Part shown: positions 17,065 to 25,463 of the stretch, piece after piece
Layout of the letters: the number at the start of each line of letters is the position of its first letter
Position numbering within the stretch: the stretch's first letter is position 1
Assembly (NCBI GenBank): GCA_036170135.1
Contig: JAVHOP010000090.1
Location: 20,489 to 84,488 of the forward strand
Length of the DNA: 64,000 bases
Direction of reading: 5' to 3'
Source: CG1-02-35-72 sp036170135
GTDB taxonomy: Bacteria; Bacteroidota; Bacteroidia; Flavobacteriales; Flavobacteriaceae
Program-made: the position numbers and the translations under genes
The notes under the pieces: model-generated
The model's database searches: none
Told to the model about the DNA's origin: nothing
Seen by the model: only the letters and a program-made list of their open reading frames with translations

Positions 17065-18687
17065 ATGTTAACAGTTTCAAATTTATCTGTACAATTTGGC
17101 AAACGCATATTGTTCGACGAAGTAAATACAACCTTTACCCAAGGTAATTGTTATGGTATTATTGGTGCAAATGGTTCTGGTAAATCAACCTTTTTAAAGA
17201 TTATTTCTGGCGATATTGATCCAACTTCTGGACATGTAAGTCTTGAAAAAGGCAAACGTATGTCGGTTTTATCACAAAATCACTTTGCTTTTGATGAGCA
17301 TTCCGTTTTAGAAACGGTTTTAATGGGTAATAAGCCTTTATACGATTTAAAAATGACACTCGATGCCATTTATGCCAAACCCGATTTTTCTGAAGAAGAT
17401 GGTGTTAGAGCAGGCGAATTGGGTGTCGATTTTGAAGAGATGGGTGGATGGATAGCCGAAAGTAGTGCGGCTACCTTATTATCATCTTTAGATATTAAAG
17501 AAGCGTATCACAATATTTTGATGAAAGATATTGATGGTAAAGCGAAAGTGCGCGTTTTATTGGCACAGGCTTTATTTGGCAATCCCGATGTTTTGGTAAT
17601 GGATGAGCCTACCAACGATTTAGATTTTGAAACCATTGGATGGCTAGAAAATTTTATTGCAAACTATAATAATACGGTTATCGTGGTATCACACGATAGA
17701 CACTTTTTAGATGCTGTTTGTACCCATGTTTCTGATATTGATTTTGGTAAAATAAATCATTACTCTGGAAATTATTCTTTTTGGTACGAATCGAGTCAGT
17801 TAGCAGCAAGACAACGCTCTCAACAAAACAAAAAAGCTGAAGAAAAGAAAAAGGAATTAGAGGAATTTATCAGACGCTTTTCTGCCAATGTTGCCAAGTC
17901 TAAACAAGCGACTAGCCGAAAAAAAATGATTGAAAAATTAAATATTGATGAGATAAAACCATCGAGTAGGAGGTATCCTGCCATTATTTATGATCAAGAT
18001 CGCGAAGCCGGCGATCAAATATTAAATATTGAACATTTATCAGGTTCAGTTGATGGTGAAGTGCTTTTTAGTGATTGCCATATCAATTTAAGTAAAGGCG
18101 ATAAGGTTGCTATTATTTCAAAAGATTCGAGAGCTAATACTTTATTTTATGAAATCTTAAATGGCAATATTAAAGCTGATAAAGGTAAATTTAGCTGGGG
18201 TATAACTACCACACAAGCCTATTTGCCAGTAGAAAATAGCGATTTTTTTAATGCCGATATTTCGCTTGTAGATTGGTTAAGACAATGGTCTAAAACCGAA
18301 GAAGAACGTGAAGAAGTTTTTATTCGTGGCTTTTTAGGAAAAATGTTGTTTAGCGGTGAAGAAGCCCTAAAATCTTGTAAGGTATTATCTGGTGGCGAAA
18401 AGGTACGTTGTATGTTGAGCCGAATGATGATGATGAAAGGCAATGTTTTGATGCTTGATGAACCTACAAATCATTTAGATTTAGAGTCGATTCAGGCTTT
18501 TAATAATGCTCTAAATAATTTTAAAGGAACAGTACTTTTTTCAACACACGATCATCAATTTGCACAAACCGTTGCTAATAGAGTAATTGAATTGACGCCA
18601 AATGGAATTATTGACCGATATATGAGTTTTGATGAATATCTGGCTGATGACAAAATAAAAGCTTTACGCGATAAGATGTATCTTTAA
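17065..18687 (+). CDS. ABC-F family ATPase (YbiT-like)
   Basis: Soluble tandem-ATPase protein that binds ribosomes rather than membranes; ABC-F proteins rescue or regulate stalled translation. First domain: Walker A GANGSGKST and Walker B VLVMDEPTNDLD, with a degenerate signature (KDIDGKAKVR), as also seen in E. coli YbiT. The charged linker at ~250-300 (QQNKKAEEKKKELEEF) is the P-site tRNA interaction region. Second domain: the signature is intact (LSGGEKVRCMLS), followed by VLMLDEPTNHLD, but its Walker A is degraded (SKDSRANT). 540 residues, complete. No transmembrane segments. Confidence 0.93.
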   Translation: MLTVSNLSVQFGKRILFDEVNTTFTQGNCYGIIGANGSGKSTFLKIISGDIDPTSGHVSLEKGKRMSVLSQNHFAFDEHSVLETVLMGNKPLYDLKMTLDAIYAKPDFSEEDGVRAGELGVDFEEMGGWIAESSAATLLSSLDIKEAYHNILMKDIDGKAKVRVLLAQALFGNPDVLVMDEPTNDLDFETIGWLENFIANYNNTVIVVSHDRHFLDAVCTHVSDIDFGKINHYSGNYSFWYESSQLAARQRSQQNKKAEEKKKELEEFIRRFSANVAKSKQATSRKKMIEKLNIDEIKPSSRRYPAIIYDQDREAGDQILNIEHLSGSVDGEVLFSDCHINLSKGDKVAIISKDSRANTLFYEILNGNIKADKGKFSWGITTTQAYLPVENSDFFNADISLVDWLRQWSKTEEEREEVFIRGFLGKMLFSGEEALKSCKVLSGGEKVRCMLSRMMMMKGNVLMLDEPTNHLDLESIQAFNNALNNFKGTVLFSTHDHQFAQTVANRVIELTPNGIIDRYMSFDEYLADDKIKALRDKMYL

Positions 18688-18725
18688 CTAAAAACACGAG
18701 CTATTGTTTGGGTTTTTTAAAGTTA

Positions 18726-19214
18726 TTATTCACCACCTGGTCTATTATTAGGATTCCTTTTTGGGTCTTGAAGTCGTTGCAATAAATGTCTGTTAAAATC
18801 ATCCTCAGCTTTATAAAGTTTCAATATTTTTTTTGCCGACATAATTTCAAGGAGTTGTTTGTTTAAATCTGTTTTAGCATTAATAATAGCCTTATCAACT
18901 TCTAGAAATTCATTTAAAAGATTCTTTGCATCTTTTTCTGAAATCACATCTGCGTTATTAAGATCTTCTACTTTTTTTCTAAGTTCCCTTGCTTTTTTAA
19001 AGCGTAAATCCATTATTTTAGAATCATAAACATTATAAACAGGCCAAAATTTTTCAGCTTCTTTTGAAGTTAATTCTAAGGCATCTGTTATAAAGCCAGT
19101 TTTCAGGGCTTTAATTTTTTCGTTGTTTTTGAATCCGTGAGCAGTGCCTTGTTGAGCTTGTAAGTTTGAAGTTAAATATAAAAAGAAAACGAATATTGTC
19201 AATAGTTTTTTCAT
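18726..19214 (-). CDS. Periplasmic Spy-like helical protein
   Basis: 162 residues with a signal peptide (MKKLLTIFVFFLYLTSNLQAQ) and an almost wholly helical, Lys/Glu-rich mature part with the LTSKEAEKFWPVYNVYDSK pattern common in flavobacterial Spy/CpxP-like 'periplasmic sensor' proteins. Third gene of a sigma / anti-sigma / effector cluster, with 4 bases to the upstream gene. By analogy it may bind misfolded proteins or report envelope stress; this is inferred from fold pattern and context, not from a conserved active site. Confidence 0.6.
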   Translation of the reverse strand: MKKLLTIFVFFLYLTSNLQAQQGTAHGFKNNEKIKALKTGFITDALELTSKEAEKFWPVYNVYDSKIMDLRFKKARELRKKVEDLNNADVISEKDAKNLLNEFLEVDKAIINAKTDLNKQLLEIMSAKKILKLYKAEDDFNRHLLQRLQDPKRNPNNRPGGE

Positions 19215-19218
19215 AGTT

Positions 19219-19728
19219 TTAATTGTTTGTCATAAGTTCATCAAGATTTGTTTGATTTAAATAGCTTTCTAATTTTGAATCTTCCATAGGAGTGATATTA
19301 TTAGAAAGTGTGGTAAAATCATCATCATTTAGTAGTTCTCCCAAATTATAGCCATTAGCATAATCGGGTTCTAAGGCTAAATAGTTATCAATATTTGTGT
19401 CATCTAAGCTTTCAAAAGTAACAGCATTAGGTTTATTTATAAAGTTTAAACCGATAAATAGAACCACCGATGCTGCAGCTGCAAATGGTAAGATGCGTTT
19501 TAACAGCAGCTTTTTTAAATTGATAACTTTAACTTCGGGTTTGTTTTCTATATTGAGTTTGGTTAGAATTTTCGAGTCTAATGTTTTGAAATAATCTTTT
19601 GGAATATCATGAATTACTTTTGATAAAACAGTAGATTCTACATACTCAAAATAACCATTTGGAACTGTAAAACCTGCATTTTTGAGGTTCAAATCTATTA
19701 GTTTAATATGTTTTTTAATGGGTTTCAT
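19219..19728 (-). CDS. Single-span membrane protein, probable anti-sigma factor
   Basis: 169 residues: ~75 cytoplasmic residues, one transmembrane helix at about residues 79-97, then an acidic periplasmic tail ending NLDELMTNN. Its position directly between an ECF sigma gene (33 bases upstream) and a Spy-like gene is the usual place for a flavobacterial anti-sigma factor. No zinc-binding HxxxCxxC motif is present, so it is not a ZAS-type anti-sigma. Role inferred from topology and context. Confidence 0.6.
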   Translation of the reverse strand: MKPIKKHIKLIDLNLKNAGFTVPNGYFEYVESTVLSKVIHDIPKDYFKTLDSKILTKLNIENKPEVKVINLKKLLLKRILPFAAAASVVLFIGLNFINKPNAVTFESLDDTNIDNYLALEPDYANGYNLGELLNDDDFTTLSNNITPMEDSKLESYLNQTNLDELMTNN

Positions 19729-19760
19729 TTGGCTTTTAGACTGACTTTAAATAAAATAGT

Positions 19761-20303
19761 TTAATGATGAGTTAAATAGTTTTCAATTTTTTTTACAGCA
19801 AGATGATAGGACGCTTTTAAGGCCCCAACCGAAGTCCCTAAAACCGCTGACATCGATTCATATTTCATTTCTTCAAAATATTTCATATTAAAGACCAATT
19901 GTTGTTTTTGTGGCAATAACGCTAAAGCCTTTTGTAATTTTTCTTGAATTTCATCGCCGCTAAAATAACTATCGGCATATAAGTTATCGGCCAATTTAAA
20001 ATTGACTTCATCAATTGTAATGTGTTGTTGTTTGGCTAACTTTTTTAGATAGGTAATAGATTCATTGGTTGCAATGCGATATAACCACGAATACAGTTTA
20101 CTGTCTCCTTTAAAACTGCCGATGTTTTGATAAACTTTTATAAAGGTGTTTTGCAAGATATCGTCGGTATCATCGTGGGTTTTTACAATGTTGCGGATAT
20201 GCCAATATAGTCGTTCCTTGTTCTCGTGTAAAAGCTTTTTAAATGCTTCATCTTGAGTTTTTGGATTTTGTAAATCGGCTATTAGTTGCTTTTCGCTTTC
20301 CAA
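19761..20303 (-). CDS. RNA polymerase ECF-type sigma factor
   Basis: 180 residues with sigma region 2 (DDTDDILQNTFIKVYQNIGSF, then KLYSWLYRIATNESITYLKK) and region 4 helix-turn-helix (LPQKQQLVFNMKYFEEMKYESMSAVLGTS...). There is no region 1 or 3, so it belongs to the ECF group. It heads a three-gene minus-strand cluster with a membrane protein and a Spy-like protein, suggesting control of an envelope response. The stimulus cannot be read from the sequence. Confidence 0.92.
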   Translation of the reverse strand: MESEKQLIADLQNPKTQDEAFKKLLHENKERLYWHIRNIVKTHDDTDDILQNTFIKVYQNIGSFKGDSKLYSWLYRIATNESITYLKKLAKQQHITIDEVNFKLADNLYADSYFSGDEIQEKLQKALALLPQKQQLVFNMKYFEEMKYESMSAVLGTSVGALKASYHLAVKKIENYLTHH

Positions 20304-20348
20304 AGTCTAAAATAAATTTGGTTTTAGACCTCTAATTTACATAAAGGT

Positions 20349-22805
20349 TTAAAAAGAAATATCCATAGTGATGTTAAAAACGCGTCCCGTCAATCTATTT
20401 GGAACTGCAAACGATAATTTTGAGGAAGCATCTCTAACCCAAGTGTTAGAAATGGTATTTTGGACATCAAAAAGGTTAAAAATTTCAAAACCAACAGAAA
20501 ATTCCTTTGCGTGCATGCGTTTCAAATAGTAGGAAGGTCTTGAATTACCAACTAAATTGTACGAAATGCCAATATCGGCACGTTTATAATCCGGTAAACG
20601 GTTTTGGAAAAGATAAGGATCGGCATAAGCCGGCGAGCCACCTGGCACGCCCGTATTGTAAACCAAATTGAGGTACATTTTTATATTGGGATAGTTTGGC
20701 ACGTAATCTTGAAAAAGCATCGCAAATTTAAAGCGTTGGTCGGTTGGCCTGTCAATAAAACCTCTATCGTCAATATTTTCTTGGGTTTTTAAATAGCCCA
20801 TGCTAATCCACGATTCGGTTCCCGGAACAAATTCGCCATTTAATCTTAAATCAAGCCCGGTTGCATAAGCTTTAGCATTGTTTTTTGCGCTGTAGCGGAT
20901 GCGCACATTTTCTACCGTAAACGGATTGACTTGTGTGATATTTTTATAATAGAGTTCGGTTGAAAGCTTAAAAGGTCTGTCAAACAGTTTTAAACTATAA
21001 TCATTGCTTAGAACCAAATGAAAAGCTTTTTGTGCCTTGACTTCTGCTTGAATTTGCCCTGAGGAATCTCGCAATTCTCTGTAAAATGGCGGTTGTTGGT
21101 AAATGCCTGTTGCTATCTTAAAGAGCATATCTTTTTTCCAATTGGGTTTGATTGAAAATTGTGCTCTCGGACTGATAATTATTTGATTTTTAGACTTTAA
21201 ATTATTCGTATTAACGTTCCAACTTTGTGCCCTAAAACCAAAATTGTACCAAATTTGGGTATCGTTTAAATAATCGATTTTACTAAATTGAGCAAAACCC
21301 ATCAGTCTGTTTATGGTTACATTATTAAAGGCTCTGGTATTTTTAAAAGGTACAATTGGTCCATTATAAGGCAAATAAGGTTGGTCATTTTGAGGTATAA
21401 AATGGGGCGGTCTGATTGAAAAACCTGCCGAATCAATCACTTCCCATTCAATAATTCGGTCTTTTATATTTTCGGTTTGATATTTTATGCCAGCTTCAAA
21501 ATGATTATTATCTTTTAAATAAGCTCCTTTAAATTCAATATTTTTTATAAAGGCGTCTAAATCGTTTCGCGCATGGTTTAATTGAGAGCCAATAGCTATA
21601 GATGATTCGACCTTGCCAAAATTACTAGAGCCAAAATCGGCATTTACTTCGCCTATATTATAAAATGCAAAAGTGTCAAAATGCTCTTCTTCTTGTGTGT
21701 TATAAGCTGAAGTAGTTATATTAAAATTCAAGAAGTCGGAATAAATATAAGTTCCTTTTAAAGCACCAAAAGCAGTTAAATATTGGTCTTTTTCGCGACC
21801 ATCGTAATTCACAATAAGCGCTACCGGATTAGCTATAGTTCCAAAATTTGAAATGCGCGTTATCGGTTTATCGTTATAGTTATTCAAACTGAAGTTCCCT
21901 AAAAAATCGATTGTTAATTTTGGGTTTGCCGTATAACTAAAGTACGATTGAAAATCGGTAAAATTTGGTTTTAAATTGCCATTTTGATCGCCACTATTTA
22001 CTAACAAACTATTGTTTCGATACCTAAATCCAATTAAACTTGATAACCGATTATTTAATAATAAATCTTCATAAGTTAAGTTAGCTCCCAAAAAACTTCC
22101 ATTTGCATTAAGTGAAAATTGTTGTGGCTTTTTATATGTAATATCGAGTACAGACGACATTTTATCGCCGTATTTAGCCTGAAATCCACCTGCCGAAAAA
22201 TAAATATTTTGTGTTAAAAAAGGATTTAGAAAGCTCAAACCTTCTTGATTGCCAGAGCGAACTAAAAATGGGCGATAGACTTCTATGTTGTTTACATAAA
22301 CTAAATTTTCATCAAAATTTCCACCTCTTACATTGTATTGTGTGCTCAGTTCGTTATTAGAATTGACACCGGGAAGTGTTTTTAAAACATTTTCAATTCC
22401 GGCATTTGCACCAGGAATTTTGATAGTGTTTTTAGATTTTATTTTTACGAGTCCTTGTGCTTGCTTTTTGGTTTCTTTAATTTCAACTTCCGAAATTTGT
22501 TCCATTTTTAACTGCATTTTAACCGGAAAATAAACGGTTCTATTATTTAAAATGCGCACATGTTTGCTAAAACTTATGTAAGAAAGATGGCTAAAAGTAA
22601 GGTATATATCGGTGTTTCCGGGAACTTTTAAATTATATAAACCTTGTGCATCTGTAGTAATTCCTTTTTTGCCATAGCTTACCGTTACACCATCAATTGG
22701 TTTTCCATCAACATCAGTTACAACGCCTTTTATAGTTGAGAATTGTGCGTGTACACCAACTTGTAAAAGTAAAGACAAAAGGCTTATAAATAAAGATTTT
22801 TTCAA
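20349..22805 (-). CDS. TonB-dependent receptor with carboxypeptidase-regulatory-like N-terminus
   Basis: 818-residue outer-membrane receptor. Signal peptide (ends VGVHAQ), a CarboxypepD_reg-like beta domain (~23-105), plug domain (IENVLKTLPGVNSNN, YNVRGGNFDENLVYVNN), then a long beta-barrel ending in hydrophobic-aromatic NITMDISF. No SusD partner is adjacent, so the ligand is more likely a small chelate, vitamin or peptide than a glycan; this cannot be resolved further. The M23 peptidase gene lies 5 bases upstream, so the two are probably co-transcribed. Confidence 0.9.
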   Translation of the reverse strand: MKKSLFISLLSLLLQVGVHAQFSTIKGVVTDVDGKPIDGVTVSYGKKGITTDAQGLYNLKVPGNTDIYLTFSHLSYISFSKHVRILNNRTVYFPVKMQLKMEQISEVEIKETKKQAQGLVKIKSKNTIKIPGANAGIENVLKTLPGVNSNNELSTQYNVRGGNFDENLVYVNNIEVYRPFLVRSGNQEGLSFLNPFLTQNIYFSAGGFQAKYGDKMSSVLDITYKKPQQFSLNANGSFLGANLTYEDLLLNNRLSSLIGFRYRNNSLLVNSGDQNGNLKPNFTDFQSYFSYTANPKLTIDFLGNFSLNNYNDKPITRISNFGTIANPVALIVNYDGREKDQYLTAFGALKGTYIYSDFLNFNITTSAYNTQEEEHFDTFAFYNIGEVNADFGSSNFGKVESSIAIGSQLNHARNDLDAFIKNIEFKGAYLKDNNHFEAGIKYQTENIKDRIIEWEVIDSAGFSIRPPHFIPQNDQPYLPYNGPIVPFKNTRAFNNVTINRLMGFAQFSKIDYLNDTQIWYNFGFRAQSWNVNTNNLKSKNQIIISPRAQFSIKPNWKKDMLFKIATGIYQQPPFYRELRDSSGQIQAEVKAQKAFHLVLSNDYSLKLFDRPFKLSTELYYKNITQVNPFTVENVRIRYSAKNNAKAYATGLDLRLNGEFVPGTESWISMGYLKTQENIDDRGFIDRPTDQRFKFAMLFQDYVPNYPNIKMYLNLVYNTGVPGGSPAYADPYLFQNRLPDYKRADIGISYNLVGNSRPSYYLKRMHAKEFSVGFEIFNLFDVQNTISNTWVRDASSKLSFAVPNRLTGRVFNITMDISF

Positions 22806-22810
22806 ATGTT

Positions 22811-24511
22811 CTAATTGTTTTTTCTAGAAAAATTAGCTGAATAAACAGAGGTATTTCCAACATTATCTGTAACGATTAATTTGAATACATGTTTTGTGGT
22901 TTCAAAATTTTTATCACTAAAATCAAAAGTCAATTCATTTTTTTTAGGTTCGTATTCCATTAAAATCCATTCATCATCAATAAAAGCATTGTAACTTTTT
23001 ATGCCAGTACCAGAATCGGATATAGCGAATTTTAAAAAATGATAATTTGTAAGCCATTGACCATCTTTAAAATTTATTGGTTTAATTGTTGGATTTGAGG
23101 TATCTTTTTTAAGCCCATAAGTTCCTAAAAAGCGCAATGACGCCGAAATTTTATTTCCCCTTATAACAGTTGGAATATAAGTTGCGTAGTTATTATTGAT
23201 AAAATTGGCAACGTAATATTTTGATATATCGGGATAATTTAAGGTGTCAACTTTAAAAGTAATTGTAAAATTTCTATCTAAAGGTTGCTTATTTTTGTCA
23301 ATAAATGCGGTATTATTTTTAACTTTAAAGTCTAAGTAAAAATCTTTATAAAACGTATTTTCAGAAAACTCGACACTAATATTTTCTATCTCAAATTTGT
23401 TATATAATTTATTGTTAATAAAATAAGGTGAAGTAAAAATAGGATTTTTATTTAAAATAGTATCTTTTTTTCCTTTAATAGGAATTATAATTTGAGCTGT
23501 ATTATCTTGAAAATCTTTCGATTTGATTTTGATATCATAGGATTCTCCATCTTTAATTGTGAGTTTGCCGGAGCCTAAACTTTGGTCGTAAATTTTTAAT
23601 TTGTTTTTAGGTTCGATAAAGCATTTTTGTACGGTTTCTTTTCTTTTAATAAACGCATCAAAATCTAGAAGTAGGTTGATGTATTTAGTTTCCGGAAAAG
23701 CAAATCTATTGATAGAATGATGGAAAGTTAAGGTGTCGTTTTTAGTTAAAGACAAATCGTAGTTTCCATTTTTATTAAATGCAGCATCTTGGCGATCGCT
23801 TGTGCTAATGCCAAAACCTATTAACCCATAAGCCGTGATATTATTGGCTAAATAGTTTCCATCCGGCAAGGTTTTAAAATGTACTGCCACAGGCAAATTA
23901 GATTGATTAATTTGCGAAGTGTCGTTGAGCGGATAGGCTACAAGTTTAGAAATAATGGGTTTAATATGGTCTGGTACATCGTATCCAAAAAGTAAGGGGT
24001 TAATAGTTTCTTCGGTCTGGGTGCTTCTCAATTCAAAGTGCAAATGCGGTCCGCCTGAACTTCCTGTATCTCCAGAAAATGCAATCGGTTGGTTTTTAGA
24101 TACGACCAACTCGTCTTTTCTCAAGAATAATTCAACTTCGTAAGACTTTTGATTATATTGTTGTTTTTTGAGATAAGCTTCAATTTTTGGAGTAAACTTT
24201 TTTAAATGACCATAAACACTGGTAAAACCATTTGGATGGGTAACGTAGATGGCTTTTCCTAAACCCCAAGCTTGAATTCTAATTCTAGAAACATAGCCAT
24301 CGGCAACCGAGTTTACAGCATAGCCCTGTTCGCCTCTTGTTTTAATATCAAGACCTGAATGAAAATGATTGTTCCGCAACTCGCCAAAATTACCAGCTAA
24401 AATTAGCGGTAAATCCATAGGTTTACCAAAATAATTTTTGGGATATTTTTGTTGGGCATAAGTTTGGAAAGTTATAAAAGTCAGTAATAAAAAAAGGATT
24501 CTATAGCCCAT
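22811..24511 (-). CDS. M23 family (lysostaphin-fold) metallopeptidase
   Basis: Exported by signal peptide (MGYRILFLLLTFITFQTYAQ). The peptidase domain is at ~residues 30-180: zinc ligands in NNHFHSGLDI and in SGGPHLHFELR, followed by NPLLFG. The ~380 residues after it are beta-rich and resemble accessory/Ig-like domains. Zinc endopeptidases of this type cut peptidoglycan cross-links, or act as scaffolds when ligands are lost; here the ligands are intact. Likely role: cell-wall remodelling in the periplasm. Confidence 0.9.
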   Translation of the reverse strand: MGYRILFLLLTFITFQTYAQQKYPKNYFGKPMDLPLILAGNFGELRNNHFHSGLDIKTRGEQGYAVNSVADGYVSRIRIQAWGLGKAIYVTHPNGFTSVYGHLKKFTPKIEAYLKKQQYNQKSYEVELFLRKDELVVSKNQPIAFSGDTGSSGGPHLHFELRSTQTEETINPLLFGYDVPDHIKPIISKLVAYPLNDTSQINQSNLPVAVHFKTLPDGNYLANNITAYGLIGFGISTSDRQDAAFNKNGNYDLSLTKNDTLTFHHSINRFAFPETKYINLLLDFDAFIKRKETVQKCFIEPKNKLKIYDQSLGSGKLTIKDGESYDIKIKSKDFQDNTAQIIIPIKGKKDTILNKNPIFTSPYFINNKLYNKFEIENISVEFSENTFYKDFYLDFKVKNNTAFIDKNKQPLDRNFTITFKVDTLNYPDISKYYVANFINNNYATYIPTVIRGNKISASLRFLGTYGLKKDTSNPTIKPINFKDGQWLTNYHFLKFAISDSGTGIKSYNAFIDDEWILMEYEPKKNELTFDFSDKNFETTKHVFKLIVTDNVGNTSVYSANFSRKNN

Positions 24512-24681
24512 TTAAATCGGTATAATAATTAATATTTATAAAAGTAAAAATAGGAATAATAGACTTTATTATACCCATAAAATTTCAAAATTTGAAATAA
24601 TTTAAAAATAGCTCTTAAAACCCTTGCTATATTGCAAAACAGTTGCTAAATTTGTGGATATAAGTTTACAGTTTTTGATGG

Positions 24682-24972
24682 ATGGAAGGATTTTTGAAAA
24701 CAATTGATTTATTGGAAGTTAAGTTGCTTGGTGTTCTAAAAAATTATCGAGAATTAAAAGAAACAAACCTTGTGCTTAATACCGAAAATCAGCGTTTACG
24801 CGATGAGTTGTCAAATCAAAATCAACAAAATAGCGATTTAGAAGTAAGATTGCAAACACTTAAAATTGCTAACACCATGGTAGGCAGCAAAGAAGATAAA
24901 CTTATAACGAAACAAAAAATCAATTCGCTTATACGCGAAATAGATAATTGTATTGCGCTGGTAAACGAGTAG
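24682..24972 (+). CDS. Small coiled-coil protein upstream of zapA (ZapB-like)
   Basis: 96 residues, no signal or membrane segment. The central part is a predicted coiled coil rich in Leu, Asn and Gln (ETNLVLNTENQRLRDEL). Five bases separate it from zapA. Because ZapB is a coiled-coil partner of ZapA in other bacteria, a ZapB-like role in Z-ring organisation is plausible, but sequence similarity of coiled coils is weak evidence. Confidence 0.65.
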   Translation: MEGFLKTIDLLEVKLLGVLKNYRELKETNLVLNTENQRLRDELSNQNQQNSDLEVRLQTLKIANTMVGSKEDKLITKQKINSLIREIDNCIALVNE

Positions 24973-24977
24973 GATTA

Positions 24978-25280
24978 ATGAAAGACGTTCTCAAAATTAA
25001 AGTTAGTATTGCCGATAGGGTTTATCCCCTAACCGTAAAAATTGAAGAAGAAGAGGGAATTAGAATAGCGGTTAAAAAGATAGACGAGCTAATTAAAAAA
25101 TTTGAACTCAATTATGCCGTTAGAGACAAGCAAGATGTTTTAGCAATGTGTGCTTTGCAGTTTGCTTCGAAATTGGAGATTAAAAATTTGAATAACGAGA
25201 CCGAAAAGCTAAACGCAAAAAATAAACTTGATAAATTAAATAGTTTGTTAGATTTGCACTTAATAAGTTCTTTAAAATAA
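24978..25280 (+). CDS. zapA: Cell division protein ZapA
   Basis: 100-residue cytoplasmic protein that cross-links FtsZ filaments. The N-terminal domain follows the ZapA pattern (LKIKVSIADRVYPLTVKIEEEEGIRIAVKKI) with DKQDVLAMCALQFA, and the C-terminal half is coiled coil (NLNNETEKLNAKNKLDKL). The ATG at 24978 gives the conserved N-terminus; an upstream in-frame start at 24948 would overlap the preceding gene. The downstream neighbour is the 6S RNA gene, the same gene order as zapA-ssrS in gamma-proteobacteria. Confidence 0.88.
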   Translation: MKDVLKIKVSIADRVYPLTVKIEEEEGIRIAVKKIDELIKKFELNYAVRDKQDVLAMCALQFASKLEIKNLNNETEKLNAKNKLDKLNSLLDLHLISSLK

Positions 25281-25285
25281 ATTTA
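25253..25285 (+). promoter_or_regulatory. Putative promoter of the 6S RNA gene
   Basis: TTTG at 25253-25256, a 21-base spacer, then TAAATTTA at 25278-25285, inside and just after the end of zapA. The predicted start near 25292 coincides with the first base of the 6S terminal stem. Confidence 0.5.
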
Positions 25286-25291
25286 CAATAC

Positions 25292-25451
25292 TGCCTACAT
25301 TAGTAAATTGTTTGATAAACTCAACAATAATCATTTATAAAGAATGAGACTAAGTTGTAAAAGCGCGCTAGTTTTTCTAGATACTTGAGCAACTTGTTAA
25401 TTCTAATCCTGTTTAACTGGGGTTTATAAACTTAACTAATGTAGGCTTTTT
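25292..25451 (+). ncRNA. ssrS: 6S RNA (6S-Flavo type)
   Basis: Long rod-like fold typical of 6S RNA, which mimics an open promoter and sequesters housekeeping RNA polymerase. The terminal stem is GCCTACATTAGT (25293-25304) pairing perfectly with ACTAATGTAGGC (25435-25446), then a T run. A second helix pairs 25310-25322 with 25419-25431 (one bulged G, one G-U). Further in, AAGTTG (25352-25357) pairs with CAACTT (25390-25395), capped by CTAG-TTTTT-CTAG (25368-25380). Between the helices lies a large unpaired bubble. The position after zapA matches 6S loci elsewhere. Assignment rests on structure plus synteny; a covariance-model search was not run. Confidence 0.8.
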
Positions 25452-25463
25452 ATATATATACAC

